From Nocardia cyriacigeorgica (GTDB taxonomy: Bacteria > Actinomycetota > Actinomycetes > Mycobacteriales > Mycobacteriaceae): a stretch of DNA of 64,000 nt. The stretch is taken from contig NZ_VBUT01000013.1 in the NCBI RefSeq assembly GCF_005863245.1, forward strand, positions 62,001 through 126,000, given 5' to 3'. Below the pieces are notes generated by a model, which was not told the origin of the DNA, did not search any database, and worked only from the letters and a program-made list of their open reading frames with translations. Both the position numbers and the translations under genes were made by a program. Of this stretch, positions 8,703 to 15,692 are shown piece by piece (the first letter of the stretch is position 1; each line of letters opens with the position of its first letter).

Positions 8703-9477
8703 CGGCGACCGGGCCCTTCCGGAACTGGGCGGCGTCACCGAGCCGTTGTCCGCCGTCGATCACCATGGTTTCGCCGGTCACCCAGCTCGCGGCGTCGGAG
8801 GCCAGGAAGGCGATGGCCGCGCCGATGTCGGCGGGTTCGCCGATCCGGTTCAGCGCCGTCGCCTCGTTGAGCAGCTGCTCGTGTTCCTGCCACAGCGCGG
8901 CGGCCAGCTTGGTACGCACCACACCCGGCGCGACCGCGTTGACCCGGATCCGCGGCGACAGTTCCAGCGCCATCTGTTTGGTGAGATGGATCAGCGCGGC
9001 CTTGCTCGCGTTGTACAAGCCGAGGTTGGCCTCGAAACCCATGCCGCCGATGGACGCGGTATTGATGACCGCGCCGCCGTGCTCGCCCATCCAGGCGCGG
9101 GTGGCCAGCGACGTCCACAGGATCGGTGCCCACAGGTTCACGTCGAAGGTCTTCTGGAACCGGCCGTGGTCTTGGTCGATCACCGGGCCGTAGGCGGGGT
9201 TGGTGCCCGCGTTGTTGACGAGAATGTCGACGCTGCCGAACTTTTCCAGCGTCAGGTCGATACAACGGCGCGCGGCGTCCTCGTCCACGGCGTGCGCGGC
9301 CACACCGACGGCATTGCCGCCGACCTCGGCCGCCGCCGCGTCAGCGGAGTCCTGCGAGCGCGAGGTGAGCACGACATTGCCGCCCGCGGCCGCGATGGCC
9401 TGCGCCGCGGCGAGCCCGATGCCACGCGAGGCGCCGGTGATGACGGCGGTGCGCCCGCTCAGATCGATGCCCTTCAT
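8695..9477 (-). CDS. SDR family oxidoreductase
   Basis: A 260-residue classical SDR with TGASRGIG at 14-21, NNAG at 88-91 and catalytic Ser142, Tyr155 and Lys159. The C-terminus ends in a glucose/alcohol-dehydrogenase-like MVIDGGQ motif. It overlaps the acyl-CoA dehydrogenase upstream by ATGA (9474-9477) and the kinase downstream by 8 bases, so all three should be made together in fixed ratio. Probably a 3-hydroxyacyl-CoA or hydroxy-acid dehydrogenase of the same pathway; substrate unknown. Confidence 0.87.
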   Translation of the reverse strand: MKGIDLSGRTAVITGASRGIGLAAAQAIAAAGGNVVLTSRSQDSADAAAAEVGGNAVGVAAHAVDEDAARRCIDLTLEKFGSVDILVNNAGTNPAYGPVIDQDHGRFQKTFDVNLWAPILWTSLATRAWMGEHGGAVINTASIGGMGFEANLGLYNASKAALIHLTKQMALELSPRIRVNAVAPGVVRTKLAAALWQEHEQLLNEATALNRIGEPADIGAAIAFLASDAASWVTGETMVIDGGQRLGDAAQFRKGPVADG

Positions 9478-10721
9478 GCCTTCACCTGCTGTCCGTTGTT
9501 CGCGGCGGCCTCGGCGGTGCGGTACTTGCCGAGCTCCTGGCGGGCGATCGCACGCTTGTGCACCTCATCCGGACCGTCGGCCAGCCGCAGCGTGCGCAGA
9601 TGCGCCCACGCCATGGCGAGCGGGAAGTCATCGGTGACGCCGCCGCCGCCGTGCACCTGAATCGCGCGGTCCACCACCTTCAGCGCGATATTGGGTGCGG
9701 CGACCTTGATCGCCGCGATCTCGGTGCGGGCTTCCTTGTTGCCCACGGTGTCCATCAGGTAGGCGGCCTTGAGGGTGAGCAGCCGGATCATCTCGATATC
9801 GATGCGCGATTCGGCGATCCAGTCCTGGATATTGGCGTTGTCGCTGATCGGCTTGCCGAACGTGCTGCGCGAACGCGCCCGCGTGCACATCAATTCCAGT
9901 GCGCGTTCGGCCATGCCGATCGAGCGCATGCAGTGGTGGATGCGACCGGGGCCGAGCCGGGCCTGGCTGATCGCGAAGCCCTCACCCTCCCCCTTCAGCA
10001 CGTCCTTGGCCGGCACCCGGACATTGTCGAAATCGATTTCGGCGTGCCCCTCGCGGTCCTGATACCCGAAGACCGGCAGGTTGCGCATCACGGTGATGCC
10101 CGGTGCGTCGATGGGCACCACCATCATCGACTGCTGGCGGTGCGGGGCGGCGTTCGGATCGGTCTTGCCCATCACGATCAGCACCTTGCAGTTCTTGTGC
10201 ATCGCGTTGGAGGCGAACCACTTCCGCCCGTTGAGCAGGTAATCGTCGCCGTCACGGACCATCGACAGTTCGACATTGGTCGCGTCCGAGCTGGCCACCC
10301 GCGGCTCGGTCATCGCGAACGCCGACCTGATGGTGCCCTCCAGCAGCGGCTTCAGGTACTTCTCCTTGTGCTCATCGGTACCGAAGAGCGTGAGGACCTC
10401 CATGTTTCCGGTGTCGGGAGCATTGCAGTTGCAGGCTTCCGGTGCGATGAAACTGCGGCCCATGATCTCGGCCAGCGGCGCGTACTCCAGGTTGGTCAGC
10501 CCCGGCCCCCACTCCGGATGCGGATGGAAGAGGTTCCACAGCCCGCGCCGCCGGGCCTCGGCCTTGAGCTCCTCCATGATCGGCGGATGGAAGTGCGGAT
10601 CACCGGACTCACGCATCTGCTGGTCGTACACGGCCTCGGCCGGGTAGACGTGCGTATCCATGAAGTCGAGCAGTTCCGCCCGGTACTTCTCGGCACGTTC
10701 GGAGGTGTCGAACAAGGACAT
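9474..10721 (-). CDS. Acyl-CoA dehydrogenase, ACAD11-like
   Basis: A 415-residue acyl-CoA dehydrogenase and first gene of the eight-gene operon. The middle domain carries [16 protein letters not shown] (134-149) and [10 protein letters not shown], features of the branch that contains the dehydrogenase domain of ACAD10 and ACAD11, and the C-terminal FAD motif is [18 protein letters not shown] at 10721 is preceded by AGGAGCCAGG. Adjacent genes encode the APH kinase and HAD phosphatase that are fused to this dehydrogenase in vertebrates. ACAD11-type enzymes act on 4-phosphoacyl-CoA, eliminating phosphate; that role here is inferred from family and neighbourhood. Confidence 0.88.
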   Translation of the reverse strand: MSLFDTSERAEKYRAELLDFMDTHVYPAEAVYDQQMRESGDPHFHPPIMEELKAEARRRGLWNLFHPHPEWGPGLTNLEYAPLAEIMGRSFIAPEACNCNAPDTGNMEVLTLFGTDEHKEKYLKPLLEGTIRSAFAMTEPRVASSDATNVELSMVRDGDDYLLNGRKWFASNAMHKNCKVLIVMGKTDPNAAPHRQQSMMVVPIDAPGITVMRNLPVFGYQDREGHAEIDFDNVRVPAKDVLKGEGEGFAISQARLGPGRIHHCMRSIGMAERALELMCTRARSRSTFGKPISDNANIQDWIAESRIDIEMIRLLTLKAAYLMDTVGNKEARTEIAAIKVAAPNIALKVVDRAIQVHGGGGVTDDFPLAMAWAHLRTLRLADGPDEVHKRAIARQELGKYRTAEAAANNGQQVKA

Positions 10722-10921
10722 CCTGGCTCCTGACGGGTAAGACGGCGTTATCGGCGATCAACGGGTGCGGTCGCGCCGACTGCGGGGTCACGACCTGTGA
10801 ACCACATCGCAACCACCGTATTTGAACTCGGCGTCAATTTCAAGAGTTGCGTCGAGAAATGGCCTTCACCAGCGTTTATTCAGGAATTATCCGTGAAGAT
10901 CGCTGCGGATCCGGCCCGGCT
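10722..10921. other. Promoter region of the ACAD-kinase-HAD operon
   Basis: A 200-bp gap upstream of the operon start and downstream of a co-directional TetR gene. It holds the operator-like sequence at 10815-10841 and the ribosome binding site next to 10721. No protein-coding signal was seen. Confidence 0.5.
10815..10841 (+). promoter_or_regulatory. Candidate TetR operator shared with 436-461
   Basis: The core at 10821-10841 fits the consensus TTGAACTyGGyGTCAAyTTC plus a leading T, with 18 of 21 bases identical to the site at 436-456 read on the opposite strand. It contains an imperfect TTGA-N8-TCAA inverted repeat and lies about 95-120 bp upstream of the acyl-CoA dehydrogenase start. Either TetR protein of this region could bind it; the one encoded at 10922-11602 is adjacent. 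Confidence 0.5.
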
Positions 10922-11602
10922 TCAGGATCGGATGCGCAGGGCGTTGACCCACAGCCGGTTCGCGGTGTCGATCACGTCCTCGAGCGCGGGACTGTCCGCG
11001 CCGCCGTAGCCGGCCACGAAATGATTGAACGCGAGCCTGCTGACCATCCCCGACAGCGCCCGCGACGCCAGCATCGGATCGACCTGCGGGTCGGCCAGCC
11101 CCCGATCCTGCAAATTCTCGATACTGCGCGCATTGCGCACCATGAACGCCTCGGCCCGATTCCGCCGCAGCACCGCGAACTCCTGATCGATCCCGGCGAC
11201 CTGCTCCAGCAACCCCATCAACTTGGCATTGCGCTGATAAGCCAGGAAATACGCACGATTGCTCGCCGCGATGATCTGCGCCGGATCCGCGTCATCGTCC
11301 ACCCGGGGCATCCCCGGATGCATCATGTCCTCCTGCGCGAGTTCCAGTACCGCGGCGAAGATCTCCTCTTTGCTCGCGAAGTAGGTGTAGAACGTCCCCG
11401 ACGAACACTTCGCCGCCTTCGTGATGTCCGACAGCCGCGTCTCCAGATACCCCCGCCGCTCGAACACCTTGCGCGCCGCCGCAACCAACGCCCCCCGAGT
11501 CCGCAACCCCCGCGCCGTCGACGGCAACTCCCGCAACAGCGACGACCGAGCCATCGACGGCGCCGCCTCATCCCCCTCGACCCCGATACCCGCAGTATCC
11601 AT
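10922..11602 (-). CDS. TetR family transcriptional regulator
   Basis: About 226 residues. The DNA-binding domain reads VAAARKVFERRGYLETRLSD then KCSSGTFYTYFASKEEIF; the C-terminal helices form the ligand pocket. Start ATG at 11602 is preferred; a GTG at 11626 is also in frame. It is transcribed toward the ACAD-kinase-HAD operon and may be read through into it. It is divergent from tRNA-Pro, which lies 142 bp away. Most TetR proteins repress neighbouring genes and respond to acyl-CoA or xenobiotic ligands; here the likely target is the operator at 10815-10841. Confidence 0.87.
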   Translation of the reverse strand: MDTAGIGVEGDEAAPSMARSSLLRELPSTARGLRTRGALVAAARKVFERRGYLETRLSDITKAAKCSSGTFYTYFASKEEIFAAVLELAQEDMMHPGMPRVDDDADPAQIIAASNRAYFLAYQRNAKLMGLLEQVAGIDQEFAVLRRNRAEAFMVRNARSIENLQDRGLADPQVDPMLASRALSGMVSRLAFNHFVAGYGGADSPALEDVIDTANRLWVNALRIRS

Positions 11603-11744
11603 GCCCGCATTTATACGCCCGCACACACGCTCGCCACGACACCAACGCCGCCCCCTCCCCCACCGAACACGCCCCTGACCAGCGGATTAGCTCTCCACAC
11701 ACCCCCTGAGGTAATCTCTTCGAGCGCCCGGAAACGCGGCGCAA

Positions 11745-11821
11745 CGGGCTGTGGCGCAGTTTGGTAGCGCACTTGACTGGGGGTCAAGTGGTCGCAGGTT
11801 CAAATCCTGTCAGCCCGACCA
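11745..11821 (+). tRNA. tRNA-Pro (GGG anticodon)
   Basis: A full cloverleaf can be folded. The acceptor stem pairs CGGGCTG (11745-11751) with CAGCCCG (11811-11817), followed by discriminator A and an encoded CCA (11819-11821). The anticodon stem is CTTGA/TCAAG with loop CTGGGGG, giving anticodon GGG, and the T-arm holds GTTCAAATC. A TAATCT -10-like hexamer lies at 11712-11717. The gene stands alone and is followed directly by a terminator. Confidence 0.97.
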
Positions 11822-11823
11822 AA

Positions 11824-11857
11824 AAAACCCCTTCCGACCTGGGCCGGAAGGGGTTTT
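11824..11857 (+). terminator. Rho-independent terminator of tRNA-Pro
   Basis: The stem CCCCTTCCG/CGGAAGGGG is preceded by a run of A and followed by TTTT, so it is a bidirectional intrinsic terminator. It starts 2-3 bases after the tRNA CCA end and ends the transcript cleanly. It also lies just downstream of the minus-strand VOC remnant. Confidence 0.9.
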
Positions 11858-11877
11858 CTCGTTGCCGTGCGAGCTCT

Positions 11878-12081
11878 TTACGGTTCCCTGCCGAGTACGC
11901 CTAGTCCGCGATCACGAGATCCGTCTTCGTCGAAGTCGAATGTCAGATCGTCGTTGACTTGCACGGGCACGAACGGCCCGCTCGGGACGGAGACTGCAAG
12001 TCCCATCGGTTCAGCGAAAAACGTTGCCGCAGCCTGTTTGTCGGTTGCGAGCCGCTCCGGCGCCAATTCGCCGGCTACCTG
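11878..12081 (-). pseudogene. VOC family protein remnant
   Basis: The minus-strand frame contains DKQAAATFFAEPMGL and then GPFVPVQVNDDLTFDFDEDG, the recognisable first half of a small glyoxalase/dioxygenase-fold (VOC) protein. The N-terminal HxTI strand is lost, the frame upstream has no sensible start, and the C-terminal half (the usual HYAFLVS region) is replaced by unrelated sequence ending in a stop at 11878. About 45 of some 120 residues survive. It is read toward the tRNA-Pro terminator. A remnant beside a tRNA gene is a common mark of past integration or excision, but no attachment repeat is visible. Confidence 0.6.
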
Positions 12082-12167
12082 CAACGCCTCGCCGACGAAC
12101 GATCCAGTGAATCGAGCGGCCGCATGAGCGCCCGAGGTTCCCCGTCACGTGCTTACTCCCGTCCGCG

Positions 12168-12755
12168 TTATCGTCCATCTCGCCCCTGCGGGAATTGCCC
12201 AACAGCCTCCTCGATCAACCCGCCGAGCTGGCCGGCGGTGACCATGCCGCAGTTGACGAGCCCGGCCAGCCCTTGAAGGGTGGCAAGGAAGATCAGCGCA
12301 GTCCGCTCCGGGCTCGTGTCCGGCAGGTCGTCGGCGAGGCCGCGTTGGAACACCAGCAACATCGGCGCAAAGGCCGCCTCGGCAGCCGCGCTCACGGCGT
12401 CGCCACCTGCACCATGTTTGTGGGCGAACATCAGCTCAGCCAGATTCGCCTCCGAAGTCACGAAGTCGAGGTAGGCCCGCGCGATCGAAAGGATCTGAGC
12501 GCGGTAGTCGGGCGCGGATTCGACGGCGTCCCGCAGTCGGGCGCCGAGCAGCGCGAACCCTTCGACGGCCAGTGCGTCGTGCAGCTGCCGGCGGTCAGGA
12601 AAGTGGCGGCGCACAGCGGCGTGCGAAACGCCGATGGCGGCAGCCAGCTCGCGCAGCGACAGCTCCGAGGCTCCTCGGTCACGCACCACCGGTGTGGCGT
12701 GCTCCAGAACGGCCTGGCGCAGGTTGCCGTGGTGATAGGGGCGGTCAGGCGTCAT
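12168..12755 (-). CDS. TetR family transcriptional regulator
   Basis: A 195-residue TetR protein that begins MTPDRPYHHGNLR, a hallmark start of a large TetR subgroup; the HTH is ASELSLRELAAAIGVSHAAVRRHF. Its C-terminal TetR_C domain covers about residues 80-195. The ATG at 12755 is chosen; the frame extends to 12824 but would then run through the operator. It is divergent from the SDR at 12817 with 61 bp between them, and a perfect palindrome at 12793-12809 lies in that gap. It very probably represses both genes. Confidence 0.9.
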   Translation of the reverse strand: MTPDRPYHHGNLRQAVLEHATPVVRDRGASELSLRELAAAIGVSHAAVRRHFPDRRQLHDALAVEGFALLGARLRDAVESAPDYRAQILSIARAYLDFVTSEANLAELMFAHKHGAGGDAVSAAAEAAFAPMLLVFQRGLADDLPDTSPERTALIFLATLQGLAGLVNCGMVTAGQLGGLIEEAVGQFPQGRDGR

Positions 12756-12792
12756 GCCGGCAGTGTACCCAGGATGTTTCCGTTGACTAGAT

Positions 12793-12809
12793 TGTATCCA
12801 CTGGATACA
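12793..12809. promoter_or_regulatory. Operator palindrome between TetR and SDR genes
   Basis: TGTATCCACTGGATACA is a perfect 8+1+8 palindrome, centred 8 bp upstream of the SDR start and 38 bp upstream of the TetR start. Size, symmetry and position fit a TetR operator that autoregulates and controls the divergent SDR gene. Confidence 0.8.
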
Positions 12810-12816
12810 TTGCTCC

Positions 12817-13746
12817 ATGCTCACACTCGCCTCGCCGTCGCAGATACCGGATCAAACCGGCCGCACCGTCATCGTCACCGGCGCCGGCAGCGGTATCGGC
12901 CGTGCCGCGGCGGCCGCCCTGGCCGCCAAGGGCGCTCGGCTCATCCTCGCCGTCCGAGACCAGGACAAAGGCCGCGCAGCCGCCGCCGAGATGAGCGGCA
13001 CGGTCGAAGTCCGTCCGCTCGACCTCAGCTCCCTGACATCGGTCCGGCAGTTCGCGGACAGCATCGACAGCACAGTGGACGTGCTCATCAACAACGCCGG
13101 CACGATGACCGACTCGCTACAGCACACCGCGGACGGTTTCGAACTCCAGTTCGGCGTCAACCACCTGGCACCCTTCGCATTGACGAACCTGCTGCTGGAC
13201 CGGATCACCGACCGCGTCGTGTCCACCTCGTCGACCGCGTACCGCACTGCGCAGCTCGACTTCGACGACATGCAATGGGCGCAACGCCCCTACAAGCCGT
13301 TCGGCGCCTATGGGGCGTCGAAGTTGTCGGTCCTGCTGTTCACCGCCGAACTACAACGCCGCCTGAGCGCGGCCGGCTCGCCGGTCATCGCGACCACCGC
13401 GCACCCCGGTTGGGCCTCCACCGGCTTCCGGATCACCAGCGGCAACCGACTCCTCGACGCCCTGTCGACCCTCTTCACACCATTACTCGCCCAGGGACCC
13501 GACGCCGGTGCGCTTCCCACCCTGCTGGCGGCCGTCGGCGACGTCCCCGGCGGCAGTTTCGTCGGCCCGAGCCGCTTCGGCGGTGTTCGCGGTCCGGCGA
13601 CGGTGGGCGAAATATCCCCCGTGGCCGAGAATCCGGACACCGCCGCACGGCTCTGGGGCATCTCCGAACACCTCACCGGCACCCGCTTCCCCTTCGCCTC
13701 GGCATCGCCGACGCCCGCCCCGGCTACAGACCTCTCGGGAGCATGA
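12817..13746 (+). CDS. SDR family oxidoreductase, retinol-dehydrogenase-like
   Basis: A 309-residue SDR. TGAGSGIG at 21-28 binds NADP(H), NNAG lies at 92-95, and Tyr165 with Lys169 (YGASK) is the active site. The longer C-terminal part and AHPGWASTGF match the retinol-dehydrogenase/protochlorophyllide-reductase-like branch. It likely reduces or oxidises a small xenobiotic or ketone. It is divergently transcribed from its TetR neighbour around a perfect operator, so it is probably induced by the regulator's ligand. ATG at 12817 lies only 7 bp from the operator, so the transcript would have a very short leader. Confidence 0.88.
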   Translation: MLTLASPSQIPDQTGRTVIVTGAGSGIGRAAAAALAAKGARLILAVRDQDKGRAAAAEMSGTVEVRPLDLSSLTSVRQFADSIDSTVDVLINNAGTMTDSLQHTADGFELQFGVNHLAPFALTNLLLDRITDRVVSTSSTAYRTAQLDFDDMQWAQRPYKPFGAYGASKLSVLLFTAELQRRLSAAGSPVIATTAHPGWASTGFRITSGNRLLDALSTLFTPLLAQGPDAGALPTLLAAVGDVPGGSFVGPSRFGGVRGPATVGEISPVAENPDTAARLWGISEHLTGTRFPFASASPTPAPATDLSGA

Positions 13747-13761
13747 CGATGCAGCGCACCC

Positions 13762-13836
13762 ACAACCACCCGGTACGGCGGACCCGAGGTGTTGCGGCTG
13801 GACGACTTCGAGGCCTGCCGGCCGGGCCGCGGTCCA
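13762..13836 (+). pseudogene. Remnant of a zinc-type oxidoreductase N-terminus
   Basis: Directly after the SDR stop, one plus frame reads TTTRYGGPEVLRLDDFE followed by a poor match, which is the typical start of quinone-oxidoreductase or alcohol-dehydrogenase MDR proteins. There is no start codon in frame and the rest of the gene is absent before the next gene at 14019. It looks like a small decayed fragment. The match is short, so chance cannot be excluded. Confidence 0.4.
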
Positions 13837-14018
13837 ATTCGCGCGCGTCCCGAGGGGCGTCGGTGGCCCGGTAGCTGCCGCCCCACGGCTGCCGACAGTG
13901 GCCGAAGCCTCCCGTCCACCGGGAGAAGTTCTTGGGACCCCGCCGCGCCGAACTTAGTGTGACTCCGGCCACTGGGACGCCCCAGGAGGGCCGAACCGAT
14001 ATCCACTAGGGAGTCCCT

Positions 14019-14735
14019 ATGAACCTCATGAAGTCTCGCCTGTTCGCGATGATCGCCACGATCATCGCGGCGGTGGCGCTCATGGCAGCCGGAGCAGGTA
14101 GCGCGGCCGCGGCACCGCAGACCGGTGAAATGTTCCTCACCTTTGTTCGTCACGGAGAATCGGCCGGCAATAGTTCCGGTCTGATCGACACTTCTGTCCC
14201 CGGACCCGAGCTGACCGAGCAGGGGCGGGCCCAAGCCGTGGCGGTCTCCCAGCTGCTGGCCGATTGCAAGTTCGACGGCGTCTACGCGTCGACGATGGTG
14301 CGGACCCAGCAGACGGCGGAGCCGACCTCGCAGCTGTGTGGTCATCCGACCGTCGTCGAAGACGGACTGCACGAGATCGAGGCAGGCATCTACGAGGGCA
14401 CGCCCGAAAAGGATGCGCGCGAGGGTTATTTGGCCGCGCCGATCCAGTGGTTGCAGGGCAACCTTGATGCCAGGATCCCGGGCTCGATCAACGGCCACGA
14501 GTTCAAGAAGCGCATGGACGACTCCCTTCAGGACATCCAGGACCGTGGCAGCAAGCGCGCGGTGGTCTTCTCCCACGGCGGCGCCATCATGTTCTGGGCA
14601 CTCATGTCCGTCTCGAACCCCGACATGAGCAAGCTGCAGACCGATCCGTTGCACAACACCGGCCGGGTGGTCGTGAAGGGCACCCCGGCGAAGGGCTGGA
14701 AGCTCGTGTCGTGGGATGGCCATCCCGCCGCCTGA
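14019..14735 (+). CDS. Secreted histidine phosphatase family protein
   Basis: A 238-residue exported protein. Residues 1-32 form a Sec signal peptide (basic start, helix MIATIIAAVALMAAGAG, AAA cleavage site). The phosphatase fold follows with RHGE at 44-47 (catalytic His45) and the second histidine in VVFSHGGA (His186). Two cysteines, 83 and 107, could form a disulfide outside the cell. It belongs to the branch of exported phosphoglycerate-mutase-like phosphatases common in Nocardia and mycobacteria; the natural phosphate ester is unknown. It stands alone, with a promoter-like region downstream for the next unit. Confidence 0.88.
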   Translation: MNLMKSRLFAMIATIIAAVALMAAGAGSAAAAPQTGEMFLTFVRHGESAGNSSGLIDTSVPGPELTEQGRAQAVAVSQLLADCKFDGVYASTMVRTQQTAEPTSQLCGHPTVVEDGLHEIEAGIYEGTPEKDAREGYLAAPIQWLQGNLDARIPGSINGHEFKKRMDDSLQDIQDRGSKRAVVFSHGGAIMFWALMSVSNPDMSKLQTDPLHNTGRVVVKGTPAKGWKLVSWDGHPAA

Positions 14736-14789
14736 ACCCAGCTTCTGGAAACAGACGTCTCGGCCATCGAAAATCTACATCGGCGACTG

Positions 14790-14818
14790 TAGACATCCTG
14801 CAACCATCGATATATTCT
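14790..14818 (+). promoter_or_regulatory. Candidate promoter of the structured leader
   Basis: TAGACA and TATTCT are separated by 17 bp, matching the vegetative sigma consensus reasonably. The -35 element overlaps the right arm of a TCTACA/TGTAGA inverted repeat (14774-14793), a possible repressor site. Confidence 0.35.
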
Positions 14819-14983
14819 CACTGGCATTGGAGATAAGCGGAGTCCAGAAGGCCGGGCAGGTGAACTGCCCGGAAGCAACACCCGATCGACCCCTCTCCTC
14901 CGGCGAAAGCAAGACCCGGGGCACGTGACCGGACTGCCGGAGGAGAGGGCTGGTAACGCAGAATCGATCCGCGATCTCGGGAG

Positions 14984-15070
14984 GTGGTCTCTGAGAAGAC
15001 TTTCGACAGTTTCCGCGTCCACGAACGCTCGGACGCGATGTTCATTGTCGGCCCCGTGGCCGACCAATAG
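14984..15070 (+). CDS. Possible short peptide gene (28 aa)
   Basis: A GTG-started frame encodes 28 residues (VVSEKTFDSFRVHERSDAMF, then eight more ending VADQ) and closes with three stop codons in a row, TAG TAA TGA. It is enclosed between the structured leader and the 12-bp hairpin. The GGGAGG ribosome-binding-like sequence overlaps the GTG rather than preceding it at normal spacing, so the start is doubtful. No family is recognised. Confidence 0.25.
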   Translation: MVSEKTFDSFRVHERSDAMFIVGPVADQ

Positions 15071-15092
15071 TAATGAAGTCCCCTCGCAACCC

Positions 15093-15121
15093 GGGCCCCG
15101 GCGCACAACGCGCCGGGGCCC
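15093..15121 (+). terminator. Strong GC hairpin upstream of MerR gene
   Basis: GGGCCCCGGCGC and GCGCCGGGGCCC pair perfectly over 12 bp with a 5-base loop. There is no T tract, which is common for terminators in high-GC actinobacteria. It ends about 25 bp before the MerR start, so it could also act as an attenuator. Confidence 0.6.
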
Positions 15122-15146
15122 CTCCGACGTTGACCCCAGAGGTGCT

Positions 15147-15503
15147 GTGCAGCAATCCGACACGAACCCGACCGGCGTTTCCCGCACCGATGAGCGCCTC
15201 GAAGACGATGACTATCCCGCCTACAGCATGGGCCGGGCCGCCGAAATTCTCGGCGTCACACCCGCGTTCCTGCGCGGCCTCGACGCCGCGGAACTGCTGA
15301 CCCCGCAACGTTCCGCGGGTGGGCACCGCCGCTACTCGCGCTACCAGCTACGCCTGGCCGCCCGCGTCCGGGAACTCGTCGACGCCGGAAACACCCTCGA
15401 CGCCGCCTGCCGCATCGTCATCCTCGAAGACCAACTCGCCGAAGCACAACGACTCAATACCGAACTGCAGCACAGCCTCGACCAGCGAACCGGCCCCGAC
15501 TGA
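15147..15503 (+). CDS. MerR family transcriptional regulator, short form
   Basis: A 118-residue protein with a MerR-type winged helix: YSMGRAAEILGVTPAFLRGL, then the wing SAGGHRRYSRYQLRLA. A short coiled-coil tail (EDQLAEAQRLNTELQHSL) follows, with no ligand-binding domain. This short form is widely conserved in Actinobacteria as a stand-alone regulator. GTG at 15147 is chosen because GAGG lies just upstream and the domain then has its normal N-terminal extension; the open frame continues upstream to 14925 but would cross the hairpin. Its target is unknown; the structured leader upstream may regulate it. Confidence 0.8.
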   Translation: MQQSDTNPTGVSRTDERLEDDDYPAYSMGRAAEILGVTPAFLRGLDAAELLTPQRSAGGHRRYSRYQLRLAARVRELVDAGNTLDAACRIVILEDQLAEAQRLNTELQHSLDQRTGPD

Positions 15504-15692
15504 CGGGTGGGCAGCCGCACGGTGAACATGTTGGCCGGCTTCATCGGCAGCGAGATCAGCTCGGCGCGGGCCGCGAGACACAGGTAACGCGAAGGCTGGG
15601 GCGGTTGGCGTCGCCGAGGGCACGGTGCGGCGTCGCGGGGAACATATTCGCGGCGATACCGTGCGCGACGCACGCCGGGGCCGGTCCGAAGC

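Larger units (their letters stand above)
14826..15121 (+). ncRNA. Candidate structured RNA, class unknown
   Basis: Two strong helices are visible: an 8-bp hairpin with GTGAA loop (14852-14872) and a 14-bp perfect long-range stem (14891-14904 with 14936-14949) that encloses a 31-base loop containing AAAGCAAGACCCGGGG. A 12-bp perfect stem (15093-15104 with 15110-15121) ends the unit. The arrangement looks like a regulatory leader or small RNA gene with terminator. Boundaries are guesses from the promoter and hairpin. Confidence 0.35.
14736..15146 (+). other. Intergenic region with structured RNA leader and short ORF
   Basis: A 411-bp gap with an unusual amount of structure. TCTACA/TGTAGA arms (14774-14793) are followed by a possible promoter (TAGACA 14790-14795, 17 bp, TATTCT 14813-14818). 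Downstream come a hairpin CCGGGCAG/CTGCCCGG (14852-14872), a 14-bp perfect stem pairing 14891-14904 with 14936-14949, a short ORF at 14984-15070 and a 12-bp GC hairpin at 15093-15121. No known riboswitch class could be matched by eye. Confidence 0.45.

Noticed and set aside
13308-14723. 471-codon minus frame over SDR end and histidine phosphatase
   Set aside because: Antisense to two well-supported genes; composition is that of a shadow.
14826-14949. c-di-AMP, cobalamin, SAM-IV or M-box riboswitch
   Set aside because: None of the conserved cores of these classes was recognised in the leader; only the stems are clear.
14984-15070. RiPP precursor peptide
   Set aside because: The 28-residue frame has no Cys, no typical leader or core pattern, and no modifying enzyme gene is near.
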